NCBI RefSeq assembly: GCF_000381885.1 | Contig: NZ_KB907208.1 | Span: 372,001 to 436,000 of the forward strand | Source of the DNA: Actinomadura atramentaria DSM 43919 | GTDB taxonomy: Bacteria; Actinomycetota; Actinomycetes; Streptosporangiales; Streptosporangiaceae | Length of the DNA stretch: 64,000 nt | Direction of reading: 5' to 3' | Shown: piece after piece, positions 55,319-64,000 of the stretch | Position numbering within the stretch: position 1 is the first letter of the stretch | How the letters are laid out: the number at the start of each line of letters is the position of its first letter | Translations under genes and position numbers: made by a program | Notes under the pieces: model-generated | What the model was told of the DNA's origin: nothing | What the model saw: only the letters and a program-made list of their open reading frames with translations | The model's database searches: none

Positions 55319-56005
55319 CTACTGGTCGCCCACGTGGACTGTGACCGTAGTGAAGCCCAGGGCTTTCAGCATGTTCGTCAGCATCAAGCGGGTGTTCTGG
55401 TCGGCGCGGGACTGGAGGCCGCTGGCGGTGGCCGCGTCCTGGATCTTCTGGGCGGCCAGGACATAGAGCTGCTGCTGGTTGTTGGGGTTGTCGCTGAAGA
55501 CGTCGCCGAGCCGGTTCGTCAGGCCGCGCGAGGTCGAGACCGCGTAGCTGCCCTTCGGGTCGAGGTTCGTCTTCTCCAACTGCGCGTGCGGCAGGCTGAT
55601 CTCGACGGTCTTGCGGTCGTCGCTCACCTTGAGCGCGCCGGACGCGATCTTGGAGAAGTCGACGTAGGCGTCCACGGACCCCTTGCCGACGAAGAGCGTC
55701 CGGCTGCCCCGGATCGCGCTCGGCAGGTACTTGCTGTCCTTTTCCAGGTCCACGACGACCTGGAAGTTGCCGCTCGCGGCCTCGTACCGGCTGAGGTCGC
55801 GGATCGACTCCAGCAGCACCGGGCCGCTGCGGTCCTTGGTGGTCTCCGCGAACGGGTTCAGCCATCCCGGCAGGTGCAGCGTCCGCTGCGCCACCAGGAT
55901 GACCGCGACCGTGACGACGACGAGCGCCACCGCCGCCCCCGCACCGCGCCGCCGGGACCGGACAGAGGGCTCGCGGGGGGAATCCTGCACATCCGAGCCA
56001 GTCAT
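55319..56005 (-). CDS. DUF4230 membrane-anchored protein
   Basis: A 228-aa protein with a basic cytoplasmic start (R-S-R-R-R-G-A-G), one transmembrane helix (about 24-41) and an external DUF4230 domain with S-I-R-D-L-S-R-Y-E-A-A-S-G-N-F-Q-V-V-V-D, V-D-A-Y-V-D-F-S-K-I and the V-E-I-S-L-P-H-A-Q-L strand. DUF4230 proteins are widespread cell-surface proteins of unknown function. Weak ribosome-binding site. Confidence 0.87.
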   Translation of the reverse strand: MTGSDVQDSPREPSVRSRRRGAGAAVALVVVTVAVILVAQRTLHLPGWLNPFAETTKDRSGPVLLESIRDLSRYEAASGNFQVVVDLEKDSKYLPSAIRGSRTLFVGKGSVDAYVDFSKIASGALKVSDDRKTVEISLPHAQLEKTNLDPKGSYAVSTSRGLTNRLGDVFSDNPNNQQQLYVLAAQKIQDAATASGLQSRADQNTRLMLTNMLKALGFTTVTVHVGDQ

Positions 56006-56205
56006 GGCAGAGGTGTTCCCGAAAACAAGAAGAAAACCCGCGTTCCCCCATAACCGCACGACAACGCAGGCAAGACCCACCAAATCAAGCCGCAACCACC
56101 CGCACGGCTTCGCCAACGACGGCGACCACACGGGTTCCCCGAAGCACCGGGCAAGACCAATACCCCCGAATTCGGCGCGCCCTATTAACCCGAGCGCCGC
56201 CCGAC

Positions 56206-56381
56206 CACTAGGGGGTTTCCCACCCGACCGACCGCGCCGACCACAGGGGGGTACCGGCGGGCGCACGGCCGCGAGCCGCCAGGCGAGCGGCCGGGCGCGC
56301 GCAGCGCGAAGGGCCGCACCGCAGCGGAGCGAGGATGCGGCGCTTCGCGCCGCGGGGGGTGTGGGGGGTCGCCCCCCACAA
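56206..56381 (+). repeat. Dispersed intergenic element, copy B (one unit plus core)
   Basis: One diverged unit (56206-56261) precedes the core (56262-56381). The core matches copy A except for a missing 11-bp segment (gcgccagcgga) and paired changes in the stem: ccgca/tgcgg here versus tcgca/tgcga in copy A. Both stems remain fully paired, which supports selection on structure. The terminal hairpin gtgggggg-tcg-ccccccac is intact. It lies between the DUF4230 and DUF3817 genes. Confidence 0.85.
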
Positions 56382-56448
56382 GCAACACTGTGACCGGCTG
56401 CATACGCCCTCCCGGAAACCTCCCCCTTCTCCGCTCCGTTCTCCGGGT

Positions 56449-56787
56449 GTGAACATCGTGCGCGTCTTCCGTGTCGTCTCGATCGCCGAGGCGACGTCGT
56501 TCCTGCTCCTGCTGCTGGTGGCGATGCCGTTGAAGTACGCGGCGGACTTCCCGGCGGCGGTGTCGGTCGTGGGGATGCTGCACGGTGTGCTGTTCCTGGC
56601 GTACGTGGGGTCGGTCTATTTCGTGCGCGAGGAGCTGGGTTGGAGTTGGGGCAGGACGTTGGCCGCGCTGGTGGCGTCCGTCCTGCCCGTCGCCCCGTAT
56701 TTCGTGGAGCGGCGCTGGGCCTCGTCGCCCGCGTCGGCCCAGTCGGGGGCGGCGGAGGCCGTCGGCGCGGGCCGCGCCGGCGGGTGA
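56449..56787 (+). CDS. DUF3817 membrane protein
   Basis: A 112-aa protein with three transmembrane segments (about 12-30, 38-58, 68-90) and the family's E-A-T-S-F-L-L-L-L-L and P-L-K-Y motifs. DUF3817 is a short, actinobacteria-rich membrane family of unknown role. GTG 56449 fits the usual start. Its last 172 bp are overlapped, antisense, by the C-terminal tail of the ABC permease gene. Confidence 0.85.
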   Translation: MNIVRVFRVVSIAEATSFLLLLLVAMPLKYAADFPAAVSVVGMLHGVLFLAYVGSVYFVREELGWSWGRTLAALVASVLPVAPYFVERRWASSPASAQSGAAEAVGAGRAGG

Positions 56788-58277
56788 GGCCACCGCGTGA
56801 CCACGACGGGCCGGGGGGTCTCGGCGCGGTCACGCGGGGGAACGGGCCGTCGTGGGACGGCCGGGGTCGTCCGGCGGGGGGTCGGGCGGCCCCTTCCCGT
56901 TTCCGGGCCCGTGTCCAGGCCCGTCTCCGGACGGTGCCGGACGCCGTGCTCGGAGCGGTGCAGGCTCCCGCTGCCGATCTCCCGCGCGCCCCGCGAGCCG
57001 GGACGGGCGCCGTGCGGCGGCCGGGGGGCGGGCGCGCGCGGCAGGAACGTTCCGGGCCCGAGATCGCAGTCCCGGTACGCGGCGTAGTGGGTGCGGAGCC
57101 ACGTCCGTCGCAGGTTCTCCGTCCACGCCCCGAAGCGGACGGCCGTGCGCTCGTCCGGAATGGGCGGCGGCACCGCGCCGAGCAGCCAGGCGTCCACCAG
57201 CGACCGGTACTGCGCGGCGCGCGGCGACGGGCACGGCACGGCGGTGACCTCCGCGAGGATGCGTGACGCGGCCCGTCCGGCGTACCCGTCGTCCAGGGTC
57301 TCGTCCAGGTGGATCGCCGCGACCCCGCCCGCGACGCCCGCGGGCGCGTCGGCGGGCCGCTGCTCGACGCGGGTGAACGCGGCGGGCGTGCCGGTCAGCC
57401 GCCCGGCGAGCGGGGTGATGGCGGCGGTGAGCTGCGGCAGCGCCGCCCGCAGCGCGGGATGGACGCAGATGACCAGCGGCCACTGGCGGCACGCCAGGCC
57501 GGTCGGCGCGGGGGCGAGCGGCCGGTCCCCGGCCTCCGCCAGCCGCACTGTCGCGACCCCGGTGACCAGCAGCGCGGCGAGCAGCGGCGGGACGAGCGCG
57601 CGCCGCCGGTCGACCCGCGCGGTGTAGCCGAGGACGAGCACGGCGGTGAGCCCGAGCGCCCACAGCGCCTGGTCGGCGAGCACGTCCGTCCGGAGCTTGT
57701 CGAACAGCCCGACGCGGTCGTACGCGGCGGGCGGCAGCAGGCTCCACCACGCGCCTCCGGGCGGCCGCAGCAGCGCCCACGGGACGGTCGCGGCGAGGAC
57801 GAGCAGCGGCGTCGCCGCGCGCGGCAGCACCCGCCCGGCCAGGTACCCGGCGACGACGTGCAGCACGAACGCCGACGCCCCGGCCAGCGGCCCGAGCGGA
57901 TGCGGCCGTCCCGCGTCCTGCCGCGTCAGGGTCTCGACGGCGACGACCGCGACGACCGCCGCGTAGACGGCGACCGCCGCCGTCGCGAGCAGCAGCAGGT
58001 CGAGCAGCGCGGCCGTCGCGGGGGACCGGGTCGTGAGGTCCCGCAGGAAGTCCAGGCTGCGCTCGCGCACCCCCGCCCACGCGGCGAGGGCCGCCGCGAC
58101 GGGGCCGACGAACCGGGCCGCGTTCAGCAGCGCGACCGAGGAGTTCTCCCAGTACGCGACGCCCGGCGCGAGCGACGGCCAGGCGGCCAGGCAGCCCGCG
58201 ACGGTCAGCAGGGGGACCGCGACGAGCAGGGCCGTGCGGCGGGCGTCCTGCCGGAGCACCCGTCCGAGTTCAGACAC
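56616..58277 (-). CDS. ABC transporter permease-like membrane protein with long basic tail
   Basis: A 553-aa protein. Residues about 18-250 contain six to eight hydrophobic segments like an ABC-2-type permease. About 260-400 is a soluble domain with Cys pairs (L-A-C-R-Q-W-P-L-V-I-C) and Y-A-A-Y-R-D-C. From about 420 to the stop the sequence is Arg/Pro/Thr-rich and low complexity, running antisense through DUF3817. It overlaps the ATPase gene by 8 bp, so the two form an operon. The conserved protein probably ends near residue 420; the tail may be a read-on product or a sequencing/frameshift artefact. Confidence 0.75.
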   Translation of the reverse strand: MSELGRVLRQDARRTALLVAVPLLTVAGCLAAWPSLAPGVAYWENSSVALLNAARFVGPVAAALAAWAGVRERSLDFLRDLTTRSPATAALLDLLLLATAAVAVYAAVVAVVAVETLTRQDAGRPHPLGPLAGASAFVLHVVAGYLAGRVLPRAATPLLVLAATVPWALLRPPGGAWWSLLPPAAYDRVGLFDKLRTDVLADQALWALGLTAVLVLGYTARVDRRRALVPPLLAALLVTGVATVRLAEAGDRPLAPAPTGLACRQWPLVICVHPALRAALPQLTAAITPLAGRLTGTPAAFTRVEQRPADAPAGVAGGVAAIHLDETLDDGYAGRAASRILAEVTAVPCPSPRAAQYRSLVDAWLLGAVPPPIPDERTAVRFGAWTENLRRTWLRTHYAAYRDCDLGPGTFLPRAPAPRPPHGARPGSRGAREIGSGSLHRSEHGVRHRPETGLDTGPETGRGRPTPRRTTPAVPRRPVPPRDRAETPRPVVVTRWPHPPARPAPTASAAPDWADAGDEAQRRSTKYGATGRTDATSAANVLPQLQPSSSRTK

Positions 58278-59082
58278 CGGCCGCGTTCCCCGCGGGCATC
58301 CGGCCCGCGCGGACGCGGGACAGCGGGCCGCGCAGCGAACGCGCCAGCGAACCGCCGACGGAACGTGCCAACGAGCCGCGCGCGGACGCCTCCGGCGCCG
58401 CGTCCCCGAGCTGCGCGCCGGGCGTGCCGTCGGTCAGCCGGCCGCGCGCCAGGGTCAGCACCCGGTCGCACCAGCCGGTGAGCAGCCGTTCGGACTCGGC
58501 CGTGACGACGACGGTCGGCGCCAGGGACCGGATCAGCGGGATCAGCTCCGCCGCCGCGGCCGCGTCGCCCGGCCGCCCCGAGGACAGCCCGGCCAGCGGC
58601 TCGTCGAGCAGGACGAGCTCCGGCTCGTGGACGCACGTCGCGGCGAGCCCGGCGCGCAGCCGGACGTCCGGCGGCAGGTGCGACAGTTCCGCGCGCCCCG
58701 CGTCGGCGAGGTCGAGCCGTTTCAGCGCGGCCCGCGCGGCGCTCGCGCGCATTCCTTTGTAATAGGCGGCGTAGCCGACGAACTCGCCGACCGTCATGTT
58801 CGCGGCGAACGCGATGCGGCCCGGCAGATATCCGACCCGTGCCCGGATCGCGCGCACCCCGGCGGAATTCCCCGAGTCGTGCCCGAGAATCCGCAGCGCG
58901 CCCGTGCTGGGCCGGCGCAGGGTCGCGAACGTGGCCAGCAGAGTGGTTTTCCCCGAACCGGGTTGACCGGCCAGGCCGGCCACGCCTTCGGCGACGCCGA
59001 AGGCCACCGGGCGCAGGAGCCACCGCCCCCCGCGGCGGACACCCATCCCTGCGGCCACGATCGCGGAAAGCTCCGCGACCAT
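58270..59082 (-). CDS. ABC transporter ATP-binding protein, degenerate
   Basis: A 270-aa ATPase starting at ATG 59082. Walker A (G-Q-P-G-S-G-K-T-T) and Walker B (L-V-L-L-D-E-P) are intact, and Y-K-G-M-R-A-S lies in the helical domain. The signature L-S-G-G-Q is replaced by L-P-P-D-V, the Q-loop Gln is absent (R-V-G-Y-L-P-G) and the switch His is missing (V-V-V-T-A-E-S). The last ~50 residues are basic repeats (S-L-A-R-S-V-G, S-L-A-R-S-L-R). It may bind but not efficiently hydrolyse ATP. Partner of the overlapping permease. Confidence 0.82.
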   Translation of the reverse strand: MVAELSAIVAAGMGVRRGGRWLLRPVAFGVAEGVAGLAGQPGSGKTTLLATFATLRRPSTGALRILGHDSGNSAGVRAIRARVGYLPGRIAFAANMTVGEFVGYAAYYKGMRASAARAALKRLDLADAGRAELSHLPPDVRLRAGLAATCVHEPELVLLDEPLAGLSSGRPGDAAAAAELIPLIRSLAPTVVVTAESERLLTGWCDRVLTLARGRLTDGTPGAQLGDAAPEASARGSLARSVGGSLARSLRGPLSRVRAGRMPAGNAAGV

Positions 59083-59475
59083 GTGTCTTACCCCCCGTTG
59101 CATCGCCCGGCACCGCGGCGGCCCGCGGCGGACTCGGCGTCCGCCGACCGTTTCCCCCCTGCCGCCGGCGGCCATCTGATATGGCCGCTCGGTTCCGGCG
59201 GCACTGCGCCGCCGTCGCACCGGGCATCGACATTGCGACTATAACCAGCCTTGGTTATCGCTGTCATCCTGCTTTTGCTCTCAGCCGCTGGACGGCGGAT
59301 TCTTTGCCTAACCGGAAAGGGCATTCTTTCGCATTTATGTTCCGCTCTGTCCGCCCGCACCTGCCCGGTCCGCATTACGGCGGGATGGACGGCCCGTCCC
59401 GCCCTGCGCCGCGCCCGTCCGCGCGGGTGCCCGGCGCGCGCACCGGGGGGCGGTGCGATGAGGCAGGATGGACCC
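59083..59475. promoter_or_regulatory. Divergent promoter region with a perfect palindrome
   Basis: This 393-bp gap separates the ABC genes from the thioredoxin-TPR gene. Positions 59241-59258 read ataacca-gcct-tggttat, a perfect 7-bp inverted repeat with a 4-nt spacer, inside the only AT-rich stretch of the neighbourhood (59235-59345). That stretch is a probable promoter and operator zone. No coding frame of normal codon usage was found. Confidence 0.6.
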
Positions 59476-60447
59476 ATGCCTTCTCGGGACTTTTCGTTGT
59501 ACGGGGCCGTGGATCTCGGGGCCCGGCAGGCCGCCGCCAAGAAGCGGCAGGAGCGCCAGGAGCGGCAGCAGGCCGGCGGGCCGGGCGGCGCGGCGCCCGG
59601 CGGCGCGCCCGCGGCGGCCGGGGCGCACGTCGTGGACGTCACCGACGAGACCTTCAACGCCGAGGTCGTCGAGCGCTCGCAGACCGTCCCGGTGCTGGTG
59701 GACTTCTGGGCCGAGTGGTGCGGCCCGTGCAAGCAGCTCGGCCCGATCCTGGAGAAGCTCGCGGCCGAGGCGGCGGGCCGGTGGGTCCTCGCCAAGGTCG
59801 ACATCGACGCCAACCCGCAGCTCGCCGCGTACATGCAGCAGATGGGCGTGCGCGGCATCCCGTTCGTCGCGGCCGTCGTCGCCGGGCAGCTCCTGCCGTT
59901 CCTCAACGGCGCCGCGCCCGAGCCGCAGGTCCGCGACGCGATCGACCAGCTCTTCGAGGCGCTGCGCAAGGAGGGCCTGCTGCCGGACGCCGCCGAGGGC
60001 GAGCCCGCGCCGGGCGCGCCCGCCGGGCCGCCGCTCGACCCGGTGCTCATCGAGGCCGAGGAGGCGCTCCAGAGCGGCGACCTGACCGTCGCGCGGGCGA
60101 AGTTCGCCGAGCTGCTGGAGCGCGACCCGCGCGACGAGCAGGCGCGCAGCGGGCTCGGGCTGGTGGACCTCAGCGAGCGCGTCCAGTCCGTCGACGCGGG
60201 CCGCGCGCTCGCCGACGCGGACGCCGCCCCGGCCGACGTCGCCGCGCAGCTCGCCGCCGCCGACGTCGAGATGGTGAGCGGCCGGGTCGAGGCCGCGTTC
60301 GACCGGCTCGTCGCGACCGTCCGGCGCACCGCCGGGGACGACCGCGACGCCGCCCGCAAGCGGCTGCTCGCGCTGTTCGACATCATGCCCGCGGACGACC
60401 CCCGCGTCGGCAAAGCCCGCCGCGCGCTCCAGGCCGCTCTGTTCTAG
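59476..60447 (+). CDS. Thioredoxin-domain protein with TPR-like C terminus (CnoX/YbbN-like)
   Basis: A 323-aa protein. A basic, Ala/Gly/Pro-rich N-terminal tail (1-50) precedes a thioredoxin domain with active-site Cys82 and Cys85 (W-A-E-W-C-G-P-C-K) and the cis-Pro in G-I-P-F-V. The rest (about 190-323) is helical with TPR-like units (A-L-Q-S-G-D-L-T-V-A-R-A-K-F). This matches YbbN/CnoX, a chaperedoxin that protects proteins from oxidation; the Cys pair is retained here although E. coli CnoX lacks one. Confidence 0.9.
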   Translation: MPSRDFSLYGAVDLGARQAAAKKRQERQERQQAGGPGGAAPGGAPAAAGAHVVDVTDETFNAEVVERSQTVPVLVDFWAEWCGPCKQLGPILEKLAAEAAGRWVLAKVDIDANPQLAAYMQQMGVRGIPFVAAVVAGQLLPFLNGAAPEPQVRDAIDQLFEALRKEGLLPDAAEGEPAPGAPAGPPLDPVLIEAEEALQSGDLTVARAKFAELLERDPRDEQARSGLGLVDLSERVQSVDAGRALADADAAPADVAAQLAAADVEMVSGRVEAAFDRLVATVRRTAGDDRDAARKRLLALFDIMPADDPRVGKARRALQAALF

Positions 60448-60455
60448 AAGTCCCG

Positions 60456-60477
60456 CCCCCGCCCGTCCGCGCGGGCG
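60456..60477 (+). terminator. Hairpin after the thioredoxin-TPR gene
   Basis: cccgcccg (60456-60463) pairs with cgggcggg (60470-60477) around a 6-nt loop, within a longer GC-rich run. A probable terminator about 10 nt after the stop. Confidence 0.55.
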
Positions 60478-60728
60478 GGCGGGGTGCGGGTTCGGGGCGT
60501 GGCGACGCGCAGGTGAGGCGTATGCTCGACGGCAAGGACCGCGCCCGCGCGGCCGCCCCGGCAGGCGCCCGTTCAGCGCCCGTCCGGCCCGGCCGGCCCA
60601 CGCCGCTCCGCGGCTCTCTCAACCCCCGCGCGCCCGCGCCCCGGGGCTGCCCGAGCCCACCGCCCGTCCGCGGCCCGCGTCCGCCGGCGGGCGCGGTCGC
60701 ACCGTGCAAGCGAAGAGGGAGCAGTGTC

Positions 60729-62111
<1,383 letters not shown>

Positions 62112-62500
62112 TTGTGGGGGGCGACCCCCCACGCCCCCCGCGGCGCGAAGCGTCGCATCCTCGCTCCGCTGGCGCTCCGCTGCGGTGCGACCCTTCGCGC
62201 TGCGCGCGCCCGGCCGCTCGCTGACGCTCGCGGCCGTGCGCCCGCCGGAACCCCCCAGGGTCACTGTGGGCGTGCGACTGTCCAAACCCCCTGTGGCTCG
62301 CGGCCGTGTGCCCGCCGGAACCCCCGGGGTCACTGTGGGCGTGTGACTGTCTGAACCCCCTGTGGCTCGCGGCCATGCGCCCGCCAGTGATCCCACGGGT
62401 TTCTGTGCGCGTTCGGCCGTCCGAACCCCCTGTGGCTCGCGGCCGTGTGCCCGCCGGAACTCCCAGAGTCACCGGCGGGCGTGCGTCGTCTGAACCCCGG
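62112..62500 (-). repeat. Dispersed intergenic element, copy C (core plus four ~70-bp units)
   Basis: The element is in the opposite orientation to copies A and B. It starts at 62112 directly after the malic enzyme TAA with ttgtgggggg-cga-cccccc, continues with the long hairpin, and reaches ctcgcggcc at 62227. Four tandem units then begin with ctcgcggcc at 62227, 62297, 62366 and 62436 (periods 70, 69, 70). As in copy A, the stop codon and repeat border read taattgtgggggg, so both copies landed at, or supplied, the same stop junction. Confidence 0.85.
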
Positions 62501-62516
62501 ACGCGTGCCTCGGGTT

Positions 62517-63140
62517 CTAGCGGGCGTTCTTGCCCGCGAAGATCTTCTCTCGGCGGCGGGGCCAGACGCCGCCGTACCAGAGGATGATCGCGCCGGTCAC
62601 CAGGGCGGCGGCGCCGGTCGCGCCGCGGGCCCACAGGACGCCGGAGTCGGGGCCGGTGTGGGGGAGTTTGTCGGGCTTGCGGGTGGGCTTGTGCGACGGC
62701 GCGTGCGACGGCTTGTGCGTGGGCGCCGCGGCGGCCTTCTTGCAGTTCGCCTTCAGGTACTTCGACAGGACCGCCACGCCGTGGACCGTCACGCGGACCT
62801 CGGTGCGGCGGTCCTCCCGCAGGGTGACGGTCGTCGCGCGGGACGCCTTGCCGTCGAGCGTGACGGGGACGGCGGGCGTGCCGTCGTCGAGTTCGACGGC
62901 GAGGTCGGTCCTGTCGCCGGAGGTGTTGCGGACGTCGATCGTGACCTTGCGCGCCGGGCACGACACCGCGCCGATCGTCACCGCGACGGGGAAGCGCGTC
63001 GGCGACGCAGACACCGACGGCGCCGTCTTGTTCGGGCCCGACGCGTCCGACTCGGTGGCCCACTTCACCAGCGGCGGCACCGCGATGACCAGCCCGATCA
63101 CGAAGAACACGGCGGCGATGACGACCCTGGGCAACTGCAT
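62517..63140 (-). CDS. LPHTG-type sortase-anchored surface protein
   Basis: A 207-aa protein with an N-terminal membrane segment (about 5-26), an extracellular domain of about 100 residues with Cys in V-S-C-P-A-R and A-N-C-K-K, a His/Lys/Pro/Ser repeat linker (T-H-K-P-S-H-A-P-S-H-K-P), and a C-terminal sorting signal: L-P-H-T-G, a hydrophobic helix and a basic tail (R-R-R-E-K). It should be linked to the wall by a sortase encoded elsewhere. ATG 63140 follows GGAGG. Confidence 0.88.
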   Translation of the reverse strand: MQLPRVVIAAVFFVIGLVIAVPPLVKWATESDASGPNKTAPSVSASPTRFPVAVTIGAVSCPARKVTIDVRNTSGDRTDLAVELDDGTPAVPVTLDGKASRATTVTLREDRRTEVRVTVHGVAVLSKYLKANCKKAAAAPTHKPSHAPSHKPTRKPDKLPHTGPDSGVLWARGATGAAALVTGAIILWYGGVWPRRREKIFAGKNAR

Positions 63141-63310
63141 CGCGTCCTCCCCGCCCCGCCGGGCCGCGTGCCGGGCGGGTGGCAGATGATCGTAAGCGAT
63201 TCTTCACGGACACTCTCAGTCTGCCGATATCCGGGAGGATAGGAAGGGCTTACAGGGCAACGGACGGCCGGACGTACCGCGCGGACCCCCGAACGCGCAT
63301 CATTGACTGC

Positions 63311-63883
63311 ATGGAAGACGGCATCAGGGTCGGGGTCCTGCTCGTCGCGACCCCGCAGCTCGACGACCCGAACTTCAGGCGCACGGTCGTCCTCGTCGTG
63401 GAGCACGAGACGGCCGGGGGTACGCTCGGGGTCGTCCTCAACCGGCCGACGGAGGTCCCGGTGGACCGCATCCTCCCGCCCTGGGCCGAACTGGTGACGG
63501 GACCGCCGTTCGTCTTCCAGGGCGGCCCGGTCGCCCTGGACAACGCGCTGGCCCTGGCGCGGCTGCCCGGCGACGGGGAGCCGCTCGGCTGGCGCGGGCT
63601 GGACTGCGACGAGGTCGCGCGGGTCGGGCTGGTGGACCTGGACGCCCCGCCGTCGCTGCTGGCGGCGGAACTGCTCCAGCTCCGCGTGTTCGCCGGGTAC
63701 GCGGGCTGGTCGGCGGGACAGCTCCGCAAGGAGATCGAGGAGGGCGCCTGGTACCTGGTGCCCGCCGAGTCGGGGGACGTCTTCGCGGGCGAGCCGGACC
63801 GGCTCTGGCAGCAGGTCCTGCGCCGCCAGGGCGGCGACCTGGCCTTCGTCTCGACTTTTCCGGACGACCCGACGCTGAACTAA
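63311..63883 (+). CDS. YqgE/AlgH family protein (UPF0301)
   Basis: A 190-aa protein. The family core is evident: L-V-A-T-P-Q-L-D-D-P-N-F-R-R-T-V-V, G-V-V-L-N-R-P-T-E, F-Q-G-G-P-V and R-V-F-A-G-Y-A-G-W-S-A-G-Q-L-x-x-E-I-E-E-G-A-W. It starts at ATG 63311. UPF0301 proteins are broadly conserved and of uncertain function; actinobacterial members are usually single-copy. The DUF3039 gene follows after 10 nt. Confidence 0.92.
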   Translation: MEDGIRVGVLLVATPQLDDPNFRRTVVLVVEHETAGGTLGVVLNRPTEVPVDRILPPWAELVTGPPFVFQGGPVALDNALALARLPGDGEPLGWRGLDCDEVARVGLVDLDAPPSLLAAELLQLRVFAGYAGWSAGQLRKEIEEGAWYLVPAESGDVFAGEPDRLWQQVLRRQGGDLAFVSTFPDDPTLN

Positions 63884-63893
63884 GGTGGCGAGC

Positions 63894-64000
63894 GTGAGCA
63901 CGAAGATCCTTCCCGAGAGCGACACCCGGCCGGACCTGTCCCAGGGCGACGGCGACCACGAGCGGTTCGCCCACTACGTGGACAAGACCAAGATGACCGA
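63894..64000 (+). CDS. DUF3039 domain protein (5' part only)
   Basis: A frame starting at GTG 63894 behind AAGGTGG and open to the window end (35 codons plus two bases). The fragment S-T-K-I-L-P-E-S-D-T-R-P-D-L then G-D-G-D-H-E-R-F-A-H-Y-V-D-K matches the start of the actinobacterial DUF3039 family, small proteins with later Cys residues suited to metal binding. It follows the YqgE-like gene, a common actinobacterial order. Confidence 0.82.
   Translation, partial: MSTKILPESDTRPDLSQGDGDHERFAHYVDKTKMT

Noticed and set aside
62227..62500. Tandem 70-bp repeats as a CRISPR array
   Set aside because: The copies are contiguous direct repeats without unique spacers, and no cas genes are present.

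Overview
The window is very GC-rich, with almost exclusive G/C at third codon positions, frequent GTG and some TTG starts, and typical actinobacterial families (DUF397, DUF5753 regulators, NucS, F420-type LLM oxidoreductases, DivIVA-like coiled coils, an SCO5389-family protein). It is a chromosomal segment of a filamentous actinomycete; the family mix suggests a Streptosporangiales/Thermomonosporaceae-type organism (Actinomadura-like), which is an inference from gene content only. I saw no tRNA, rRNA, CRISPR array, transposase or phage genes.

1-7 kb is accessory and regulatory. The tail of a DUF5753 helix-turn-helix regulator overlaps a run of six small DUF397 genes, which are three tandem copies of a two-gene A+B unit of about 510 bp. 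Next come an APH-fold kinase-like gene and, on the minus strand, a compact operon: a previously hidden 46-aa acidic peptide gene, a JmjC/cupin oxygenase and an aldo/keto reductase. This looks like a small peptide-modification locus. A second DUF5753 regulator with a DUF6879 partner and an internally duplicated small protein lies directly upstream of it.

7-26 kb is the conserved backbone. A LiaS/LiaR-like two-component pair is followed by rpmE-prfA-prmC-tsaC, a WecA-like phosphoglycosyl transferase, two AtpI-type proteins, atpBEFHAGDC and a DUF2550 gene. This is the same order as around the mycobacterial atp operon. Three genes are inserted between tsaC and the WecA-like gene: a secreted protein, a histidine kinase fused to a second decayed kinase module, and a short DUF2207 protein.

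26-44 kb is mixed metabolism and regulation: M28 peptidase, DUF4097 lipoprotein, PduO-type cobalamin adenosyltransferase, GMC oxidoreductase, isochorismatase-family hydrolase, a DrrC-like UvrA paralogue divergent from an XRE/MmyB regulator, an F420-type oxidoreductase, aldehyde dehydrogenase, and a carotenoid oxygenase with a membrane protein and a PadR regulator. An NmrA-type reductase diverges from a TetR regulator over a perfect palindrome, followed by an M50 protease and a second TetR.

44-64 kb resembles the Streptomyces nucS/SCO5389 to SCO5399 neighbourhood: nucS, SCO5389-family gene, LLM oxidoreductase, 3-hydroxyacyl-CoA dehydrogenase, two alpha/beta hydrolases, an AI-2E-type permease, a DivIVA-like/FilP-Scy-like coiled-coil protein, methylmalonyl-CoA epimerase and acetyl-CoA acetyltransferase. 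It continues with a DUF4230 protein, DUF3817, a degenerate ABC transporter, a thioredoxin-TPR protein, an ACT-domain malic enzyme, an LPHTG-anchored protein, a YqgE/AlgH protein and the start of a DUF3039 gene.

A dispersed intergenic element, made of a structured core of about 120-130 bp plus 69-70 bp tandem units, is present three times (44.0, 56.2 and 62.1 kb), with two short remnants (28.5 and 55.3 kb). Its core hairpin carries a compensatory base-pair change between copies. With the peptide-JmjC-AKR locus and the A/B DUF397 array it is the most interesting unexplained signal here.
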